From: an uncultured bacterium
Lineage (GTDB): Bacteria; Cyanobacteriota; Vampirovibrionia; Gastranaerophilales; Gastranaerophilaceae
NCBI GenBank assembly: GCA_958366705.1
Contig: CATXCB010000006.1
Coordinates: 1-64,000 of the forward strand
Direction: 5' to 3'
Length of the DNA stretch: 64,000 nt
Shown here: one piece after another, positions 8,811 to 18,508 of the stretch
Numbering within the stretch: position 1 is the first letter of the stretch
Layout of the letters: every line of letters starts with the position of its first letter
Program-made: the position numbers and the translations under genes
Notes under the pieces: generated by a model
Database searches by the model: none
Told to the model about the DNA's origin: nothing
What the model saw: the letters and a program-made list of their open reading frames with translations, nothing else

Positions 8811-11800
8811 TTACTTATTCATCTGTTTTATAATTGTTCTTTGTTTGTTATCCTTAGTATAGACTTCAAATTTATCTTTTGCTGTCGGAACATGAACTTT
8901 TGGTTTAGCTAACTGTAAAGATTCTTCATTATTTTGGTCTTTTGAGTTTCCGCGCAAGTGTGGAATTTTCAAGCCTTTAGCCGGATGTTCTTCTTTAATT
9001 TCATTTTTGTTTTCAGAATCTTTATTCTTAGTTTTTTTGTTTTTTTTCTCTGAGACTTTTTTATCATCTGGAGCGGAAGTTTCAGTAACAGATTCAACAT
9101 CTTTTTTATTTTTCAATTTCTTTTTCTTTTTACTATCCTGATTATCTTGACTCACAGACTCTGATGAAACTTCAGATGAAATATTCTTTTCTTTTTTCTT
9201 TATTTTTTCTTTTTTGGTCTTCACCGGAATATCTGTATTTATTAAATTTTCCTGAAGTTCATCATTATTCAGCAATCCTGATTCCGTAGTAATATCTTCA
9301 TTTTCAAAATCTGTAGATGTTTCAGATTTTTCAGAATTTCCAGCCCTTTTAAATCTAGCCCAGAAACCTTTCCAGCTAAATTTTTTATCGTCATTTACAG
9401 ATTCAGAAGTTTCAAAAGTTTCATTGATTGCAGCCTCTGTATTATTAACTTTTTTCTCTTTTTTAAGCTTTTCTTTCTTATTCTTATCACCAGAACATGA
9501 ATCAACAATATTTTTTTCATTTTCAGTTACAGAATTATTTATATTATCAGCGGAATCAAATTCAACAGCATTTGGACTTCCAAATGTTGACTGAACAAAT
9601 GAACTAATCAAACCTTCCTGTGAAGTCTGATTCTGAATATTTTCTTTATTTTTTGATTTAGATTTTTCCTTTTTCTGAGTTTTTAAAATTTCAGCATTAT
9701 CCCTGCTAAGAATAAGATCATTCTGAATATTGTTATCCTCATTCAAATTACTTGATTTTTCAATATCTGAATCAGATTCTGTCACCTGTTTATCTTCTTT
9801 TTTTGCAATCAAATTTCCGAATATAGACTTTTTAGGTTCCTGAACTGTTTCCACAGCAAGGTCATTTTCAAGTTGTTTTTCATCTTTTGAAATTTTATCT
9901 TTTTTATTTTTTTTAGCTTTTACTTTTTTATCAGACTTAGCTTTCAAATTTGCAGCATCTTTTTCAGCTGCATCAATAGAATTCCCGAATTCATCATCGA
10001 CAATTGCCGGAACAGATTGCTCTACCTGCGGTCTAAGTTCCAAAACCGGTGCTTCTTTTTTATCAATTTGCGGTTCTAAAATCTCATCAGAAGTTTCCTG
10101 CGTAGTTGAAACAATCCGCTTTACAGATTTAGAATCTACTTTTTCAGATGTTGCCTCATCCAGAGCAGGAACGACAACAATCGGTACCGGTGTTTTTTTA
10201 TCAGTTTTAATAATTTTTGATGTATCTTCAGGAATTACCACCGGCTCAGGTTCTTTTTCTACAGCTTTATTTTCAACAAGTTTATTGTTTAAAGCCTCAG
10301 TATTTTCTCCAGATTCTTCAACTGCTATATTACTATCGGAGACTTCTGTACCCTGTTGAACAACTTCGGATCCAGTATTATCAGCTTGTGATTTTCCACT
10401 GTCTTTAGAATCAAATTTGACTATTTCTGCAGAATTTTCATCAACTGCCGGAGCTTGTTTATGAACAAAATCAAATTCTTCTAAATCAACATTCGCATGT
10501 TTTTCTACAACCTTTGATTTTTGAGCTGCGATATCATCAGACTCTTTGCCTGAAGTTTCAGAAGCTTCCTGTTCAGAAGTTTTATCTACAGTCTTAACCG
10601 AGGATTCTTCCTGAATGTTCTGTGTCTTTTCTAATTTAGTATCAGACTTAACATCTTTACTTTCAACTTTAGAAACTTCCGGCGTATTTTGGACACTTGC
10701 CACAGTATTTGCAACATCATTTGCAGTAATTTTTACACCCTCTGACTTATATGTATTAGAGTCATTATTTTCAACTATTACAACTTTTTCTTCTACATCT
10801 GTCGGAGCATCCTTCTTAAGAAGTTTACTTTCATTAACCTCATTGTTTTCTAATTCATTAGTTGTCACTGTTTCTTTTGAGTATTCTGACATCTTGTTTG
10901 AACTATCAGAAACCTGAGTTTGAGAAATTTTATTCTCTTCTTCTTCTGCTACTGCTGTTGCTTTAGTTAACTCTTTATCCTGAGTATCATCAACAGTTTC
11001 GAAAGCATTACTATATTTATCTACAGAAACAGGAGCAAAAGAACCAAGTGATTGACTTGCAAGCATTTGCGCAATAGAAGTCTGAGAATCACCGGCAAGA
11101 GTGTCCATTTGATCTGTTGACTGTTTTAACAGATGATGTTGCGATTGTTCTGAATTATCTAAAGAATTTATGCCGGTATCTGATTTTACGGCAAACTTTT
11201 TCTCCGCATAATTACTTATTGTAGAAATTTTATAATTTGGATTCAAATATTTAAATGTTATACCGAGATTATCAAAAGTAGTTCTTATATAATCATATTG
11301 ATTATCAACATCCTCAAGAGTAATAATTAAATTAGACTCAAGAAGCGTCGGTAATTCATTCAAAGAAAATTTTGAATATTTATTATAATTTTCTTGAGAA
11401 ATATAACTTGAGTTCAGGTCTTTCACAAAGGAATCTAATGATTTATCTACACTTGATAACTTTGCAATTATCGGATTTTGTAAAGCCTTATCCATATCGG
11501 CTTTAACACCAAAACCCTGAGCTTTCATAATCTTTGCTTTCAAATAATAAATATAACTATCCAAAGTTTTTTCTTTTTCTGAAACAACTTTGACATCATA
11601 ATTATAAATATCATCAACTCCATTTTGGATTTTTTCCAAATCAGCAAGGGCTAAATTATATTTACCCAACTTATTGTATGCAAGCGCTCTTAAATATAAA
11701 ACAGAATTATAATTTGAAACATGCCTGTACAGCATTCTGGTTGTACCATCAACGACAGCATTGTAATCACCTTTTATATATAAAGCTATCAATTTATAAT

Positions 11801-12851
11801 AAATGCTGTTATAATCATTAGATTTAAACTTAATTGCGCGGTTAAAATTAGAAATTGCCAGACTAAACTCTCCCATCTGCAGCTCATTTAAGCCAATATA
11901 ATAATAATACATATAACAATTAGGATTATATTTTAAAGCTTTATTAAAATAATCTATTGATTTTTTAGCAACTTCTGCAGAAAAAGTTCTTTCAGCCTCA
12001 TTGTAATAAATTTGTCCCAAACTTGCAAATGATTCAAAATCATAAGGATTATACTGCAAAGCTGCCTCAAAAGCAGATATTGCTTCATTATTTTTGTCAA
12101 GACCAGCCAGAGCAACCCCTGTTAAATAATGTCCAAGGTAAAATTTAGGATAATTTGATGTTATATATTGAGTTTTATATACAGCTTCGCTAAAATGACC
12201 GTTTTCAATATCATCTATCGCGCCATAAATATAAGAATCTACACCTTGAGGATTCAGCATTTTACCATATTTTTGCGGACAATTAATTAAAGCAATCTCT
12301 TCTTTCTTCGGTCTTGGAAGATAAATATGAGAGTTATATTCATAAGCTTTTTCTAATGCTGATTCATAAACAGGATTATTCAAAGCTTTTTGAGCATACA
12401 TCAAACGGGCATACAAATTACCTAACTCCGGATTCTGCAGCTGCTCTTGTTTATCTGCCCCAAGAACCATTGCGCCAATAACTTTTGTTCCTGTTAAAAA
12501 TTTATCATTAGCGGCTTTAATAGAAATAGCTGTTTGGTAATCCTGTTCTGCCAGAACATATTGTCTTAACGCATAAAATGCATCCCCGCGAAATTTATAA
12601 GCCTCATATTTTTTAGGTTTTTGATTAATATAGTTTGTTAAATATACAATCGCAGATTGATAATCCTTTCTATCAATGGCTTTCTGCGCATTATCAAAAA
12701 GTTCGTCCCCATCTATTTTTACATCTTCCGGTTGGACAGGTGAAACCTGAACCAGTTCTTCCTGAGCGCACACAGAATTATTTGGCGATATATTACATAC
12801 TCCCAATGCAAGTAAAAATAGTAACAAACAAACTTTATTTGAATTTCTCAT
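8811..12851 (-). CDS. Large secreted TPR protein with low-complexity tail
   Basis: This 1346-residue protein has an N-terminal signal peptide (about 1-29). About ten tetratricopeptide repeats follow (roughly residues 45-480), seen as repeated A...Y...A.......P.....Y or A...F..AL..NP...... patterns. A domain of about 100 residues follows, and then some 700 residues of Glu/Lys/Ser-rich low-complexity sequence with repeated KKEKxKKK blocks, likely disordered. TPRs mediate protein contacts, so a periplasmic or envelope scaffold is plausible but is inference. GGGG lies before the ATG. It is monocistronic between a shared terminator and the divergent tag gene. No catalytic motif was seen. Confidence 0.85.
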   Translation of the reverse strand: MRNSNKVCLLLFLLALGVCNISPNNSVCAQEELVQVSPVQPEDVKIDGDELFDNAQKAIDRKDYQSAIVYLTNYINQKPKKYEAYKFRGDAFYALRQYVLAEQDYQTAISIKAANDKFLTGTKVIGAMVLGADKQEQLQNPELGNLYARLMYAQKALNNPVYESALEKAYEYNSHIYLPRPKKEEIALINCPQKYGKMLNPQGVDSYIYGAIDDIENGHFSEAVYKTQYITSNYPKFYLGHYLTGVALAGLDKNNEAISAFEAALQYNPYDFESFASLGQIYYNEAERTFSAEVAKKSIDYFNKALKYNPNCYMYYYYIGLNELQMGEFSLAISNFNRAIKFKSNDYNSIYYKLIALYIKGDYNAVVDGTTRMLYRHVSNYNSVLYLRALAYNKLGKYNLALADLEKIQNGVDDIYNYDVKVVSEKEKTLDSYIYYLKAKIMKAQGFGVKADMDKALQNPIIAKLSSVDKSLDSFVKDLNSSYISQENYNKYSKFSLNELPTLLESNLIITLEDVDNQYDYIRTTFDNLGITFKYLNPNYKISTISNYAEKKFAVKSDTGINSLDNSEQSQHHLLKQSTDQMDTLAGDSQTSIAQMLASQSLGSFAPVSVDKYSNAFETVDDTQDKELTKATAVAEEEENKISQTQVSDSSNKMSEYSKETVTTNELENNEVNESKLLKKDAPTDVEEKVVIVENNDSNTYKSEGVKITANDVANTVASVQNTPEVSKVESKDVKSDTKLEKTQNIQEESSVKTVDKTSEQEASETSGKESDDIAAQKSKVVEKHANVDLEEFDFVHKQAPAVDENSAEIVKFDSKDSGKSQADNTGSEVVQQGTEVSDSNIAVEESGENTEALNNKLVENKAVEKEPEPVVIPEDTSKIIKTDKKTPVPIVVVPALDEATSEKVDSKSVKRIVSTTQETSDEILEPQIDKKEAPVLELRPQVEQSVPAIVDDEFGNSIDAAEKDAANLKAKSDKKVKAKKNKKDKISKDEKQLENDLAVETVQEPKKSIFGNLIAKKEDKQVTESDSDIEKSSNLNEDNNIQNDLILSRDNAEILKTQKKEKSKSKNKENIQNQTSQEGLISSFVQSTFGSPNAVEFDSADNINNSVTENEKNIVDSCSGDKNKKEKLKKEKKVNNTEAAINETFETSESVNDDKKFSWKGFWARFKRAGNSEKSETSTDFENEDITTESGLLNNDELQENLINTDIPVKTKKEKIKKKEKNISSEVSSESVSQDNQDSKKKKKLKNKKDVESVTETSAPDDKKVSEKKNKKTKNKDSENKNEIKEEHPAKGLKIPHLRGNSKDQNNEESLQLAKPKVHVPTAKDKFEVYTKDNKQRTIIKQMNK

Positions 12852-12980
12852 AAATACCCCGTCTCAACTAAAATAACTTGTATACCAAAATTATACAATA
12901 GAAAATAGTTTTTTTGAACATAGTAAAGAATTTGTTATATTTTCAAGCTATAATAATAAAAATTATAGGAGAAAATAAAA

Positions 12981-13523
12981 ATGAAAAGATGCTTCTGGGT
13001 AGATGAAAAATCAGAAATTTATATAAAATACCATGATGAAGAATGGGGAGTACCAAAATATGACGATAAAGAACTATTTGAACTTTTAATACTTGAGTCT
13101 TTTCAGGCAGGACTATCGTGGATAACAGTACTAAAAAAAAGAGAAGCCTTTAGAAAAGCGTATGATAATTTTGATATCCAAAAAGTCGCAAATTATGATG
13201 CGGACAAAGTTAACGAACTTCTTACAAATAAAGATATCATAAGAAGCAAAAATAAAATCGAATGCTCTATAAAAAATGCACAAATATTTATTGAAATTCA
13301 AAAAGAATTTGGAAGTTTTTCAAATTATATATGGGGATTTACAAACAATAAAATCATAAAAAACACAACCGGAACAATTCCAATAAGCACTCCTTTATCC
13401 GATAAAATATCCAAAGATTTAAAAAAAAGAGGAATGAAATATGTTGGAACAGTTATCATATATTCTTACCTGCAAGCGATAGGTATTGTAAATGACCACG
13501 ATAAAAATTGTTTCAAATATTAA
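12981..13523 (+). CDS. tag: DNA-3-methyladenine glycosylase I
   Basis: This 180-residue protein matches the Tag family along its whole length. It should excise 3-methyladenine from alkylated DNA as the first step of base-excision repair. The zinc-binding residues of the family are all present: Cys4, His18, His173 and Cys177 (the HxxxC end). The conserved ESFQAGLSWITVLKKR block contains the catalytic-region Glu39. AGGAG lies before the ATG at good distance. It stands alone, divergent from the TPR gene. Identification is confident. Confidence 0.95.
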   Translation: MKRCFWVDEKSEIYIKYHDEEWGVPKYDDKELFELLILESFQAGLSWITVLKKREAFRKAYDNFDIQKVANYDADKVNELLTNKDIIRSKNKIECSIKNAQIFIEIQKEFGSFSNYIWGFTNNKIIKNTTGTIPISTPLSDKISKDLKKRGMKYVGTVIIYSYLQAIGIVNDHDKNCFKY

Positions 13524-13659
13524 TATTATTTGTAAATTTTTGTGATAGTTCTAGCAACATTCTTTTTTCTTTGATTTAAAATAAAAGATGGTGAGGAACC
13601 ACATTAATCCAATAAAAAGAGTTAAATAAATTAAATTTAAATATTCGGCAGGAACATAA

Positions 13660-14214
13660 ATGTCATTAAACAGTGGTATAAAAAAAGTATTTGAATCTAT
13701 AGGCAGAGATAACAATCCGGCATATGCTGTCGTCGCAATTGCCACAGCAAAAGGTATTTTTAGACCATTATTTACTATGATGGATAAAAAAGAATCTCCG
13801 GAAACAAAAAAATATACAGCATTAAGAGAAGGTTTGACAGAAATAATTGCAATCCCGACTTATTTAGCCTGCGGAGCTCTAGCAGGTAAAGGCGCCGCAC
13901 TAATTAAAGATGTCGAGATGGCAAAAAAAGCTAAGCACAACCTTAGATTTGTAGGAGTCTGTACTGCAGCATTGCTTGTTATTCCGGGATTGTGTTCCTG
14001 CGTTGTAAAACCATTTACAGATATGATTTTTCATAAAAACAAGAAAAAAGATGAACCGGCAAGGTTAGATATATCATCAAAATCAGAAAACTTAAATATT
14101 TCAAAGCATCAAATTACGCAAACCGGAAATATAAGCCAAAGACCTGTATTATATCCAATTTATAAAAATTATGATATTGCATCTTTTACAAATAACGGAA
14201 TGAGGGTAGGATAA
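13660..14214 (+). CDS. Lineage-specific protein with FRPxFxxMDK motif
   Basis: I do not recognise a characterised family. The 184-residue protein has two hydrophobic stretches (about 60-85 and 108-128) with a short basic cytoplasmic-looking tail. An N-terminal block reads RPLFTMMDKKESPETKKY followed by an E.L.E segment. The next gene carries a similar block (RPGFILMDKN...QTKKY), so the two are diverged paralogs. AGGA precedes the ATG. The downstream gene begins two bases after this stop, so they form an operon. Proteins of this style are, as I recall, common in Gastranaerophilales genomes. Function unknown. Confidence 0.75.
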   Translation: MSLNSGIKKVFESIGRDNNPAYAVVAIATAKGIFRPLFTMMDKKESPETKKYTALREGLTEIIAIPTYLACGALAGKGAALIKDVEMAKKAKHNLRFVGVCTAALLVIPGLCSCVVKPFTDMIFHKNKKKDEPARLDISSKSENLNISKHQITQTGNISQRPVLYPIYKNYDIASFTNNGMRVG

Positions 14215-14215
14215 T

Positions 14216-14863
14216 ATGATAAACGGAATTCAAAATATAATAGCAAATCCTACACTGTACAATATGACTCAAAGTACAGTTACTCAAATTACAACAGAAA
14301 CCTGCCTGAAAGCAGTTGGTCGTCCTGGATTTATCCTTATGGATAAAAATATTGATTCACAAACAAAAAAATATTCTTCAACCAAAGAATTTTTATACCA
14401 GATGACATGCCTTGGAATATATTTAGCTGCGGTTATGCCGTTATTGAAGAAATGTACATTCGCAGCAGCCCGAAAAATCTTCAAAGATGAAGACGTTTTC
14501 AAAGCATTCAAAAATTCTGCCGAGTTTATGAAATACTACAAAATGGACAATGCTGCAAAAAACACAAAACTTGCTGAAATAAACAACTCAATAAAATCTG
14601 GAGACAAATTTACCAAAGAAAAAATAAATGAAGATTTGGCAAAAGGTTTAATCGAAGGCAGCTCTATTGTCGGTTCAGTTACAGGTTTGGCAATAATTGC
14701 TCCGATTGCTTCCCATCCGCTGATTCACCCTATACTAAAAGCTTGCGGACTTGACAAAAAAGAAGGTGAAATCTCAAACGATAAACCTGAAAAAGGTAAA
14801 TATATAACAGAACCTAAAGATAATACTGAAATTAATGAAACTGACGACAAAGACGACGACTAA
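14216..14863 (+). CDS. Paralog of the preceding FRPxFxxMDK protein
   Basis: The 215-residue protein shares the block RPGFILMDKN...TKKYSSTKEFL with its upstream neighbour, after a similar N-terminal stretch. It has a hydrophobic segment near 70-85 and another near 160-180, then an acidic C-terminus (ends DETDDKDDD-like). It starts one base after the previous stop and is certainly co-transcribed with it. No catalytic residues can be pointed to, and no domain of known function is recognised. It may be membrane-associated. Confidence 0.75.
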   Translation: MINGIQNIIANPTLYNMTQSTVTQITTETCLKAVGRPGFILMDKNIDSQTKKYSSTKEFLYQMTCLGIYLAAVMPLLKKCTFAAARKIFKDEDVFKAFKNSAEFMKYYKMDNAAKNTKLAEINNSIKSGDKFTKEKINEDLAKGLIEGSSIVGSVTGLAIIAPIASHPLIHPILKACGLDKKEGEISNDKPEKGKYITEPKDNTEINETDDKDDD

Positions 14864-14886
14864 AATTGAATAGTATTTAGCCAGTA

Positions 14887-15906
14887 TCACGACAATGGAG
14901 TCTTAAACCCTTTAGTGTCTGAAACATATCTGCCAATTGATTTTAAATTATTATTAATTTCATAAATAATGCCGGACTTAGCACCATCAATGCCTGCTTT
15001 ATTTGGATAAATTTCATAATTTTGAGCTTCACAAGCCGTAATATTGGGCATAAATACATTAGCACCGCATTGTAAAGCTACTATTCTGCCATTTGGATTT
15101 AAGGTTTCCATTGCTGTTGTTGCAGGGATATTTATATTAGGAAGCAATAAACGAGTTATAGCCATAACTTTTATTGCAATATCAAAACTTCCACAAGAAC
15201 AGCCTGCATACGGAGTCTGTGGATGAGGAATAAACGGACCAACGCCTATCATATCAGCATCCAGCTCCTTAAAAAATAAAATATCATCTGCTAAAGAGTC
15301 TATACTTTGCCCAGGTAAGCCTATCAAACATCCTGTACCTGTCTCGTACCCAAGTGATTTTAAATCATACAAACATTTTTTACGAACATCATAACTCATA
15401 CCGGGATGAGCGGCTTCATATAAATCTTTATCCGTAGTTTCTATTCTCAGTAAAAACCTGTCCGCTCCGGCTTCTTTAAATGCCTTGTAATCGTCATAAC
15501 TTCTTTCGCCAAGACTTAATGTTAAGGCAACATCCATTTTTTTTATTTTAGAAATTATTTCACACATAACACTTTGTGAAAAAAATGAATCTTCACCTCC
15601 TTGGAGAACAATTGTTTTGAAGCCGTTTAACACTCCGCGTTTAGCTATTTGGATTATTTCGTCTTTACTAAGTCTATATCTTTGAACATTATTATTGTCT
15701 TTGCGAATTCCGCAATATTTACAAGAATTCTTACAAATATTTGTATATTCTATTAAACCACGTAAATGTACAGCATCTCCAACATATTTTTTTCTAACTT
15801 CGTCCGCCGCTTTAAACAAGCCTTTGCCATCCGAATTCAATAATTCTATAATTTCATTTTTTTCCAGCTGATACTTTTCTTTTGCTTTCAATAATATTTC
15901 TTGCAT
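14887..15906 (-). CDS. hydE: Radical SAM [FeFe]-hydrogenase maturase HydE-like
   Basis: This 339-residue radical SAM protein has the cluster motif Cys58-x3-Cys62-x2-Cys65 in the context NICKNSCKYCGIRKDN, followed by RYRLSKDEI. Both are hallmarks of HydE rather than BioB. The C-terminal GANVFMPNITACEAQNYEIYP also fits HydE. HydE builds part of the dithiolate-bridged diiron cofactor of [FeFe] hydrogenase together with HydF and HydG. Neither partner nor a hydrogenase gene is in this window, so PylB or a HydE-like enzyme with another role remains possible. AAGGAT precedes the ATG. A hairpin separates it from the acyl-ligase gene upstream. Confidence 0.82.
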   Translation of the reverse strand: MQEILLKAKEKYQLEKNEIIELLNSDGKGLFKAADEVRKKYVGDAVHLRGLIEYTNICKNSCKYCGIRKDNNNVQRYRLSKDEIIQIAKRGVLNGFKTIVLQGGEDSFFSQSVMCEIISKIKKMDVALTLSLGERSYDDYKAFKEAGADRFLLRIETTDKDLYEAAHPGMSYDVRKKCLYDLKSLGYETGTGCLIGLPGQSIDSLADDILFFKELDADMIGVGPFIPHPQTPYAGCSCGSFDIAIKVMAITRLLLPNINIPATTAMETLNPNGRIVALQCGANVFMPNITACEAQNYEIYPNKAGIDGAKSGIIYEINNNLKSIGRYVSDTKGFKTPLS

Positions 15907-15920
15907 ATAATCCTTATTAA

Positions 15921-15954
15921 TTCAGGCAAGGTTTTTGATAAACACCTTGCCTGA
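15921..15954 (-). terminator. Hairpin between the acyl-ligase gene and hydE
   Basis: Arms TTCAGGCAAGG (15921-15931) and CCTTGCCTGAA (15944-15954) form a stable stem. The T tract is weak on the minus strand, so it may end the lipid operon or only attenuate read-through into hydE. Confidence 0.55.
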
Positions 15955-15977
15955 AAACATTTTTCTCTAATTTAAAT

Positions 15978-17654
15978 TTATTTAAGACAAGACATAGTTT
16001 CTTCTTTAACTACATTTCGTTTTACCTTACGAGTAGCAGTTCTAGGAAGAGGTTCTCTTCTTACAACAATATTAACTGGTCTTTTATACGGTGCTAATTG
16101 AACAGACAAAGCTTTAACTTCCTGAACTATAAAACTTTGTAACTCATCATCATTTTTATATTTTGCAAAAATATCTTCTATTGGAACAATAACAGTCATA
16201 ATTTCTTCAGTTCCATCTTTAGCTCCGGATGTTCTTGTTGCTCCGAAAACACAAATCTCTGAAAAATTAGGATTTTTTTCTAATACCGCTTCCACTTCTT
16301 CAGGAAAGACTTTTTTACCGCCGGATAATACAATCATATTTTTTATACGACCGGTAATATACAATCTGCCATCAGCGTCAAATTCTGCGATATCACCTGT
16401 ATGAAGCCATCCATCAGGCTCCAGAACTTCCTCTGTTTTTTCCGGATTATTATAATATCCTTTCATTACAGATGGTCCTTTAACCAATAATTCACCTGTA
16501 TTTTCATCAATTTTAGCTTCGTAAGAATCCAAAACGGGGCCAACTGATAACAATTTTCTGTCGTCTCCTCTGTCAACAGAAATAATAGGACTTGTTTCTG
16601 ACAATCCGTAACATTGGAATACTTTTATACCAATTCTTTCAAAGAATTCACCAACAGTAGGATCTAACGGAGCACCTCCTGAAATAAAGCCATAGAAATT
16701 CCCCCCGAATTTTGCAAGAATACTTTTGAATAACTGGCGTTTTATGTTGTAATCTGTTATATATTCTGCGGCTGCATATGATTTTTCAAACAACAGTTTT
16801 TCATCTGCTGGTAAAGATTTTATTTCTGCTTCAATTGTATTTTTTAATAACTTCATAAACGCCGGAACAACAATCATAAAATCTATTTTTTTCTCGCGCA
16901 TATCACCTAAAACATCTTTAGGTTTCAAACTCTGAGGATAGAAAATAGACGAACCGCGATTTAAAAATGTTGAAAAGCCTACAGTTAACTCAAACAAATG
17001 ATTCATTGGTAATATAGATAACAAGTTAACATTGTCATGCGGCAAAATTTCCGGCAAAACTTTTGCCATACCCCACACCTGTGAAGTCATATTTCCAAAT
17101 GTAGTTTGAACACCTTTTGGAGCTCCGGTTGTACCTGATGTATAAATAATCAAAGCTGTATCTCTTAATGATCTGTGACGCCATTTACATTCTCTGCCTG
17201 TAGGAAGTGTATATATACTTGGCAGTGTCGAATTATACTTTGGCTCATCCATCAAAATAATATGCTTGATTGAAGAAATTCTTTTTTGTAATTCCAGAGC
17301 CTTTTCAAGATTAGCCTGTGAAACAGTAAGAACTGATGGCTGACAACTTGTTAAAATAGATTCCAATTCATAAATTGTTAATTTGTTATCCAAAGGAACA
17401 GTAACCATACCAGAAATAACTGCAGCAAACAAGCATACTCCAATCTCAGGCATTGACTCTGAAAGTATCGCCATCTTTTCGCCTTTTTGCATTTGCAAAT
17501 CCGTAATCAAATAACTTGCAAGCTGCTGGGTTAACAAACTCAAACCTTTATAAGTAAGTTCTTTCCAGCCGTATTTATTTCTTTTTCCAAGAGCAATTCT
17601 CTCACCATACAATTTTGTATTTTGTTCTAACAGTGATAAAACATTCTCTTTCAT
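15978..17654 (-). CDS. AMP-forming acyl-CoA/acyl-ACP synthetase
   Basis: This ANL-superfamily adenylating enzyme has 558 residues from the chosen start. It shows the P-loop YTSGTTGAPKG (about residue 171), the YGLSETSP motif, the GWLHTGDIAEFDADGRLYITGR hinge region and the C-terminal catalytic Lys in TRKVKR. It should activate a fatty acid as acyl-AMP and pass it to CoA or ACP. The ATG at 17654 is chosen because GGGGAGA lies eight bases before it; a longer frame reaches 17690. An acyl-ACP thioesterase gene lies 67 bases upstream on the same strand, so the pair could release and re-activate fatty acids. Substrate chain length is unknown. Confidence 0.9.
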   Translation of the reverse strand: MKENVLSLLEQNTKLYGERIALGKRNKYGWKELTYKGLSLLTQQLASYLITDLQMQKGEKMAILSESMPEIGVCLFAAVISGMVTVPLDNKLTIYELESILTSCQPSVLTVSQANLEKALELQKRISSIKHIILMDEPKYNSTLPSIYTLPTGRECKWRHRSLRDTALIIYTSGTTGAPKGVQTTFGNMTSQVWGMAKVLPEILPHDNVNLLSILPMNHLFELTVGFSTFLNRGSSIFYPQSLKPKDVLGDMREKKIDFMIVVPAFMKLLKNTIEAEIKSLPADEKLLFEKSYAAAEYITDYNIKRQLFKSILAKFGGNFYGFISGGAPLDPTVGEFFERIGIKVFQCYGLSETSPIISVDRGDDRKLLSVGPVLDSYEAKIDENTGELLVKGPSVMKGYYNNPEKTEEVLEPDGWLHTGDIAEFDADGRLYITGRIKNMIVLSGGKKVFPEEVEAVLEKNPNFSEICVFGATRTSGAKDGTEEIMTVIVPIEDIFAKYKNDDELQSFIVQEVKALSVQLAPYKRPVNIVVRREPLPRTATRKVKRNVVKEETMSCLK

Positions 17655-17721
17655 ATATTTCTCCCCATATAACCTAAAACATTTTTTCAAAACAAATTAT
17701 AACATAAAGTTTAAATATTGA

Positions 17722-18498
17722 CTATAAGTTAACATACTCCGCTTTTAATAGACAAACTTCTTCTCCGGTTTGAGCATTTTTTATTAAATGTTCAGAAATT
17801 TTATTTTCAGTATCAATTTTAGCCTGAGATATAATATCTTCACCATATTTAACTTCATGTTTAAAATAGATATCCAGATTTTTTAATTTATGAGTAATCC
17901 TAAAATCATAATCCAAAGCTTCCATTGCCCAGGTAATATAAACAGTATTATTAACATGCCCGTTTATATCCAAATCATCATATCTTACATGAAAAAGTTT
18001 TTCTGAAGTCGGAATATCCAAAGGTTTTATTTTTCTCAGAACCAGATCATCTTCCCGCTTTTCAAATTTAAAGAAATCCGGATACTCCTGACTAATATTT
18101 AATACAGTTTTATCATTCAAATCAACAATAAACCAGCTGCTTACAGCTCTAAAAAGTCTTTTATCAGATAAAACATCATACCCCTCAAAATCACGAAAAG
18201 CATTTAATCTGGATACTCCGCGATTTTCAGTTTGAATTTTGATACTTGAAAGCTTAATCGGGTAATCATCAAATTCTATACGATATCTGATTAAAAACCA
18301 GCCTAAACCTTTTTTATAAAGTTCATCCCAGCAATACTCGTGTCCCAATCTATCAATAGACTGCGCCGCTAAATCTTGCATAAAATTAAGAAGAACAGCC
18401 GGTTTTAGAGAATATTGTCTATCAGCTTCTGATATAGAAATCGGATAAACATTTTCCAGAGTATACTTTGCAGTATCAGAATTTGTCAATATTGGCAT
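17722..18498 (-). CDS. Acyl-ACP thioesterase (FatA-like)
   Basis: The 258-residue double-hotdog protein matches bacterial acyl-ACP thioesterases. Features include LKPAVLLNFMQDLAA, the GWFLIRYRIEF segment, a catalytic-region NGHVNNTVY motif with the Asn-x-His-x-Asn arrangement, and W.MEAL following it. It should hydrolyse acyl-ACP to free fatty acid and ACP, ending fatty acid synthesis or adjusting membrane chains. The ATG at 18498 has GAGG at proper distance; an upstream frame to 18543 would overlap the Na/Pi transporter gene. It lies 10 bases after that gene's stop and precedes the acyl ligase, so the three form one operon. Confidence 0.9.
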   Translation of the reverse strand: MPILTNSDTAKYTLENVYPISISEADRQYSLKPAVLLNFMQDLAAQSIDRLGHEYCWDELYKKGLGWFLIRYRIEFDDYPIKLSSIKIQTENRGVSRLNAFRDFEGYDVLSDKRLFRAVSSWFIVDLNDKTVLNISQEYPDFFKFEKREDDLVLRKIKPLDIPTSEKLFHVRYDDLDINGHVNNTVYITWAMEALDYDFRITHKLKNLDIYFKHEVKYGEDIISQAKIDTENKISEHLIKNAQTGEEVCLLKAEYVNL

Positions 18499-18508
18499 CT
18501 CAAAAACC

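Noticed and set aside
13551..13745. 64-codon minus-strand frame with a hydrophobic helix and KSKKKECC tail
   Set aside because: It has no ribosome site and its first half is antisense to the 13660 gene. The C-terminal half does look like a small membrane protein, but evidence is too thin to call.
14887..15906. Biotin synthase (BioB)
   Set aside because: The CxxxCxYCGIR context, RYRLSKDEI and the C-terminal GANVFMPNITACE pattern fit HydE better, and no biotin genes are nearby.
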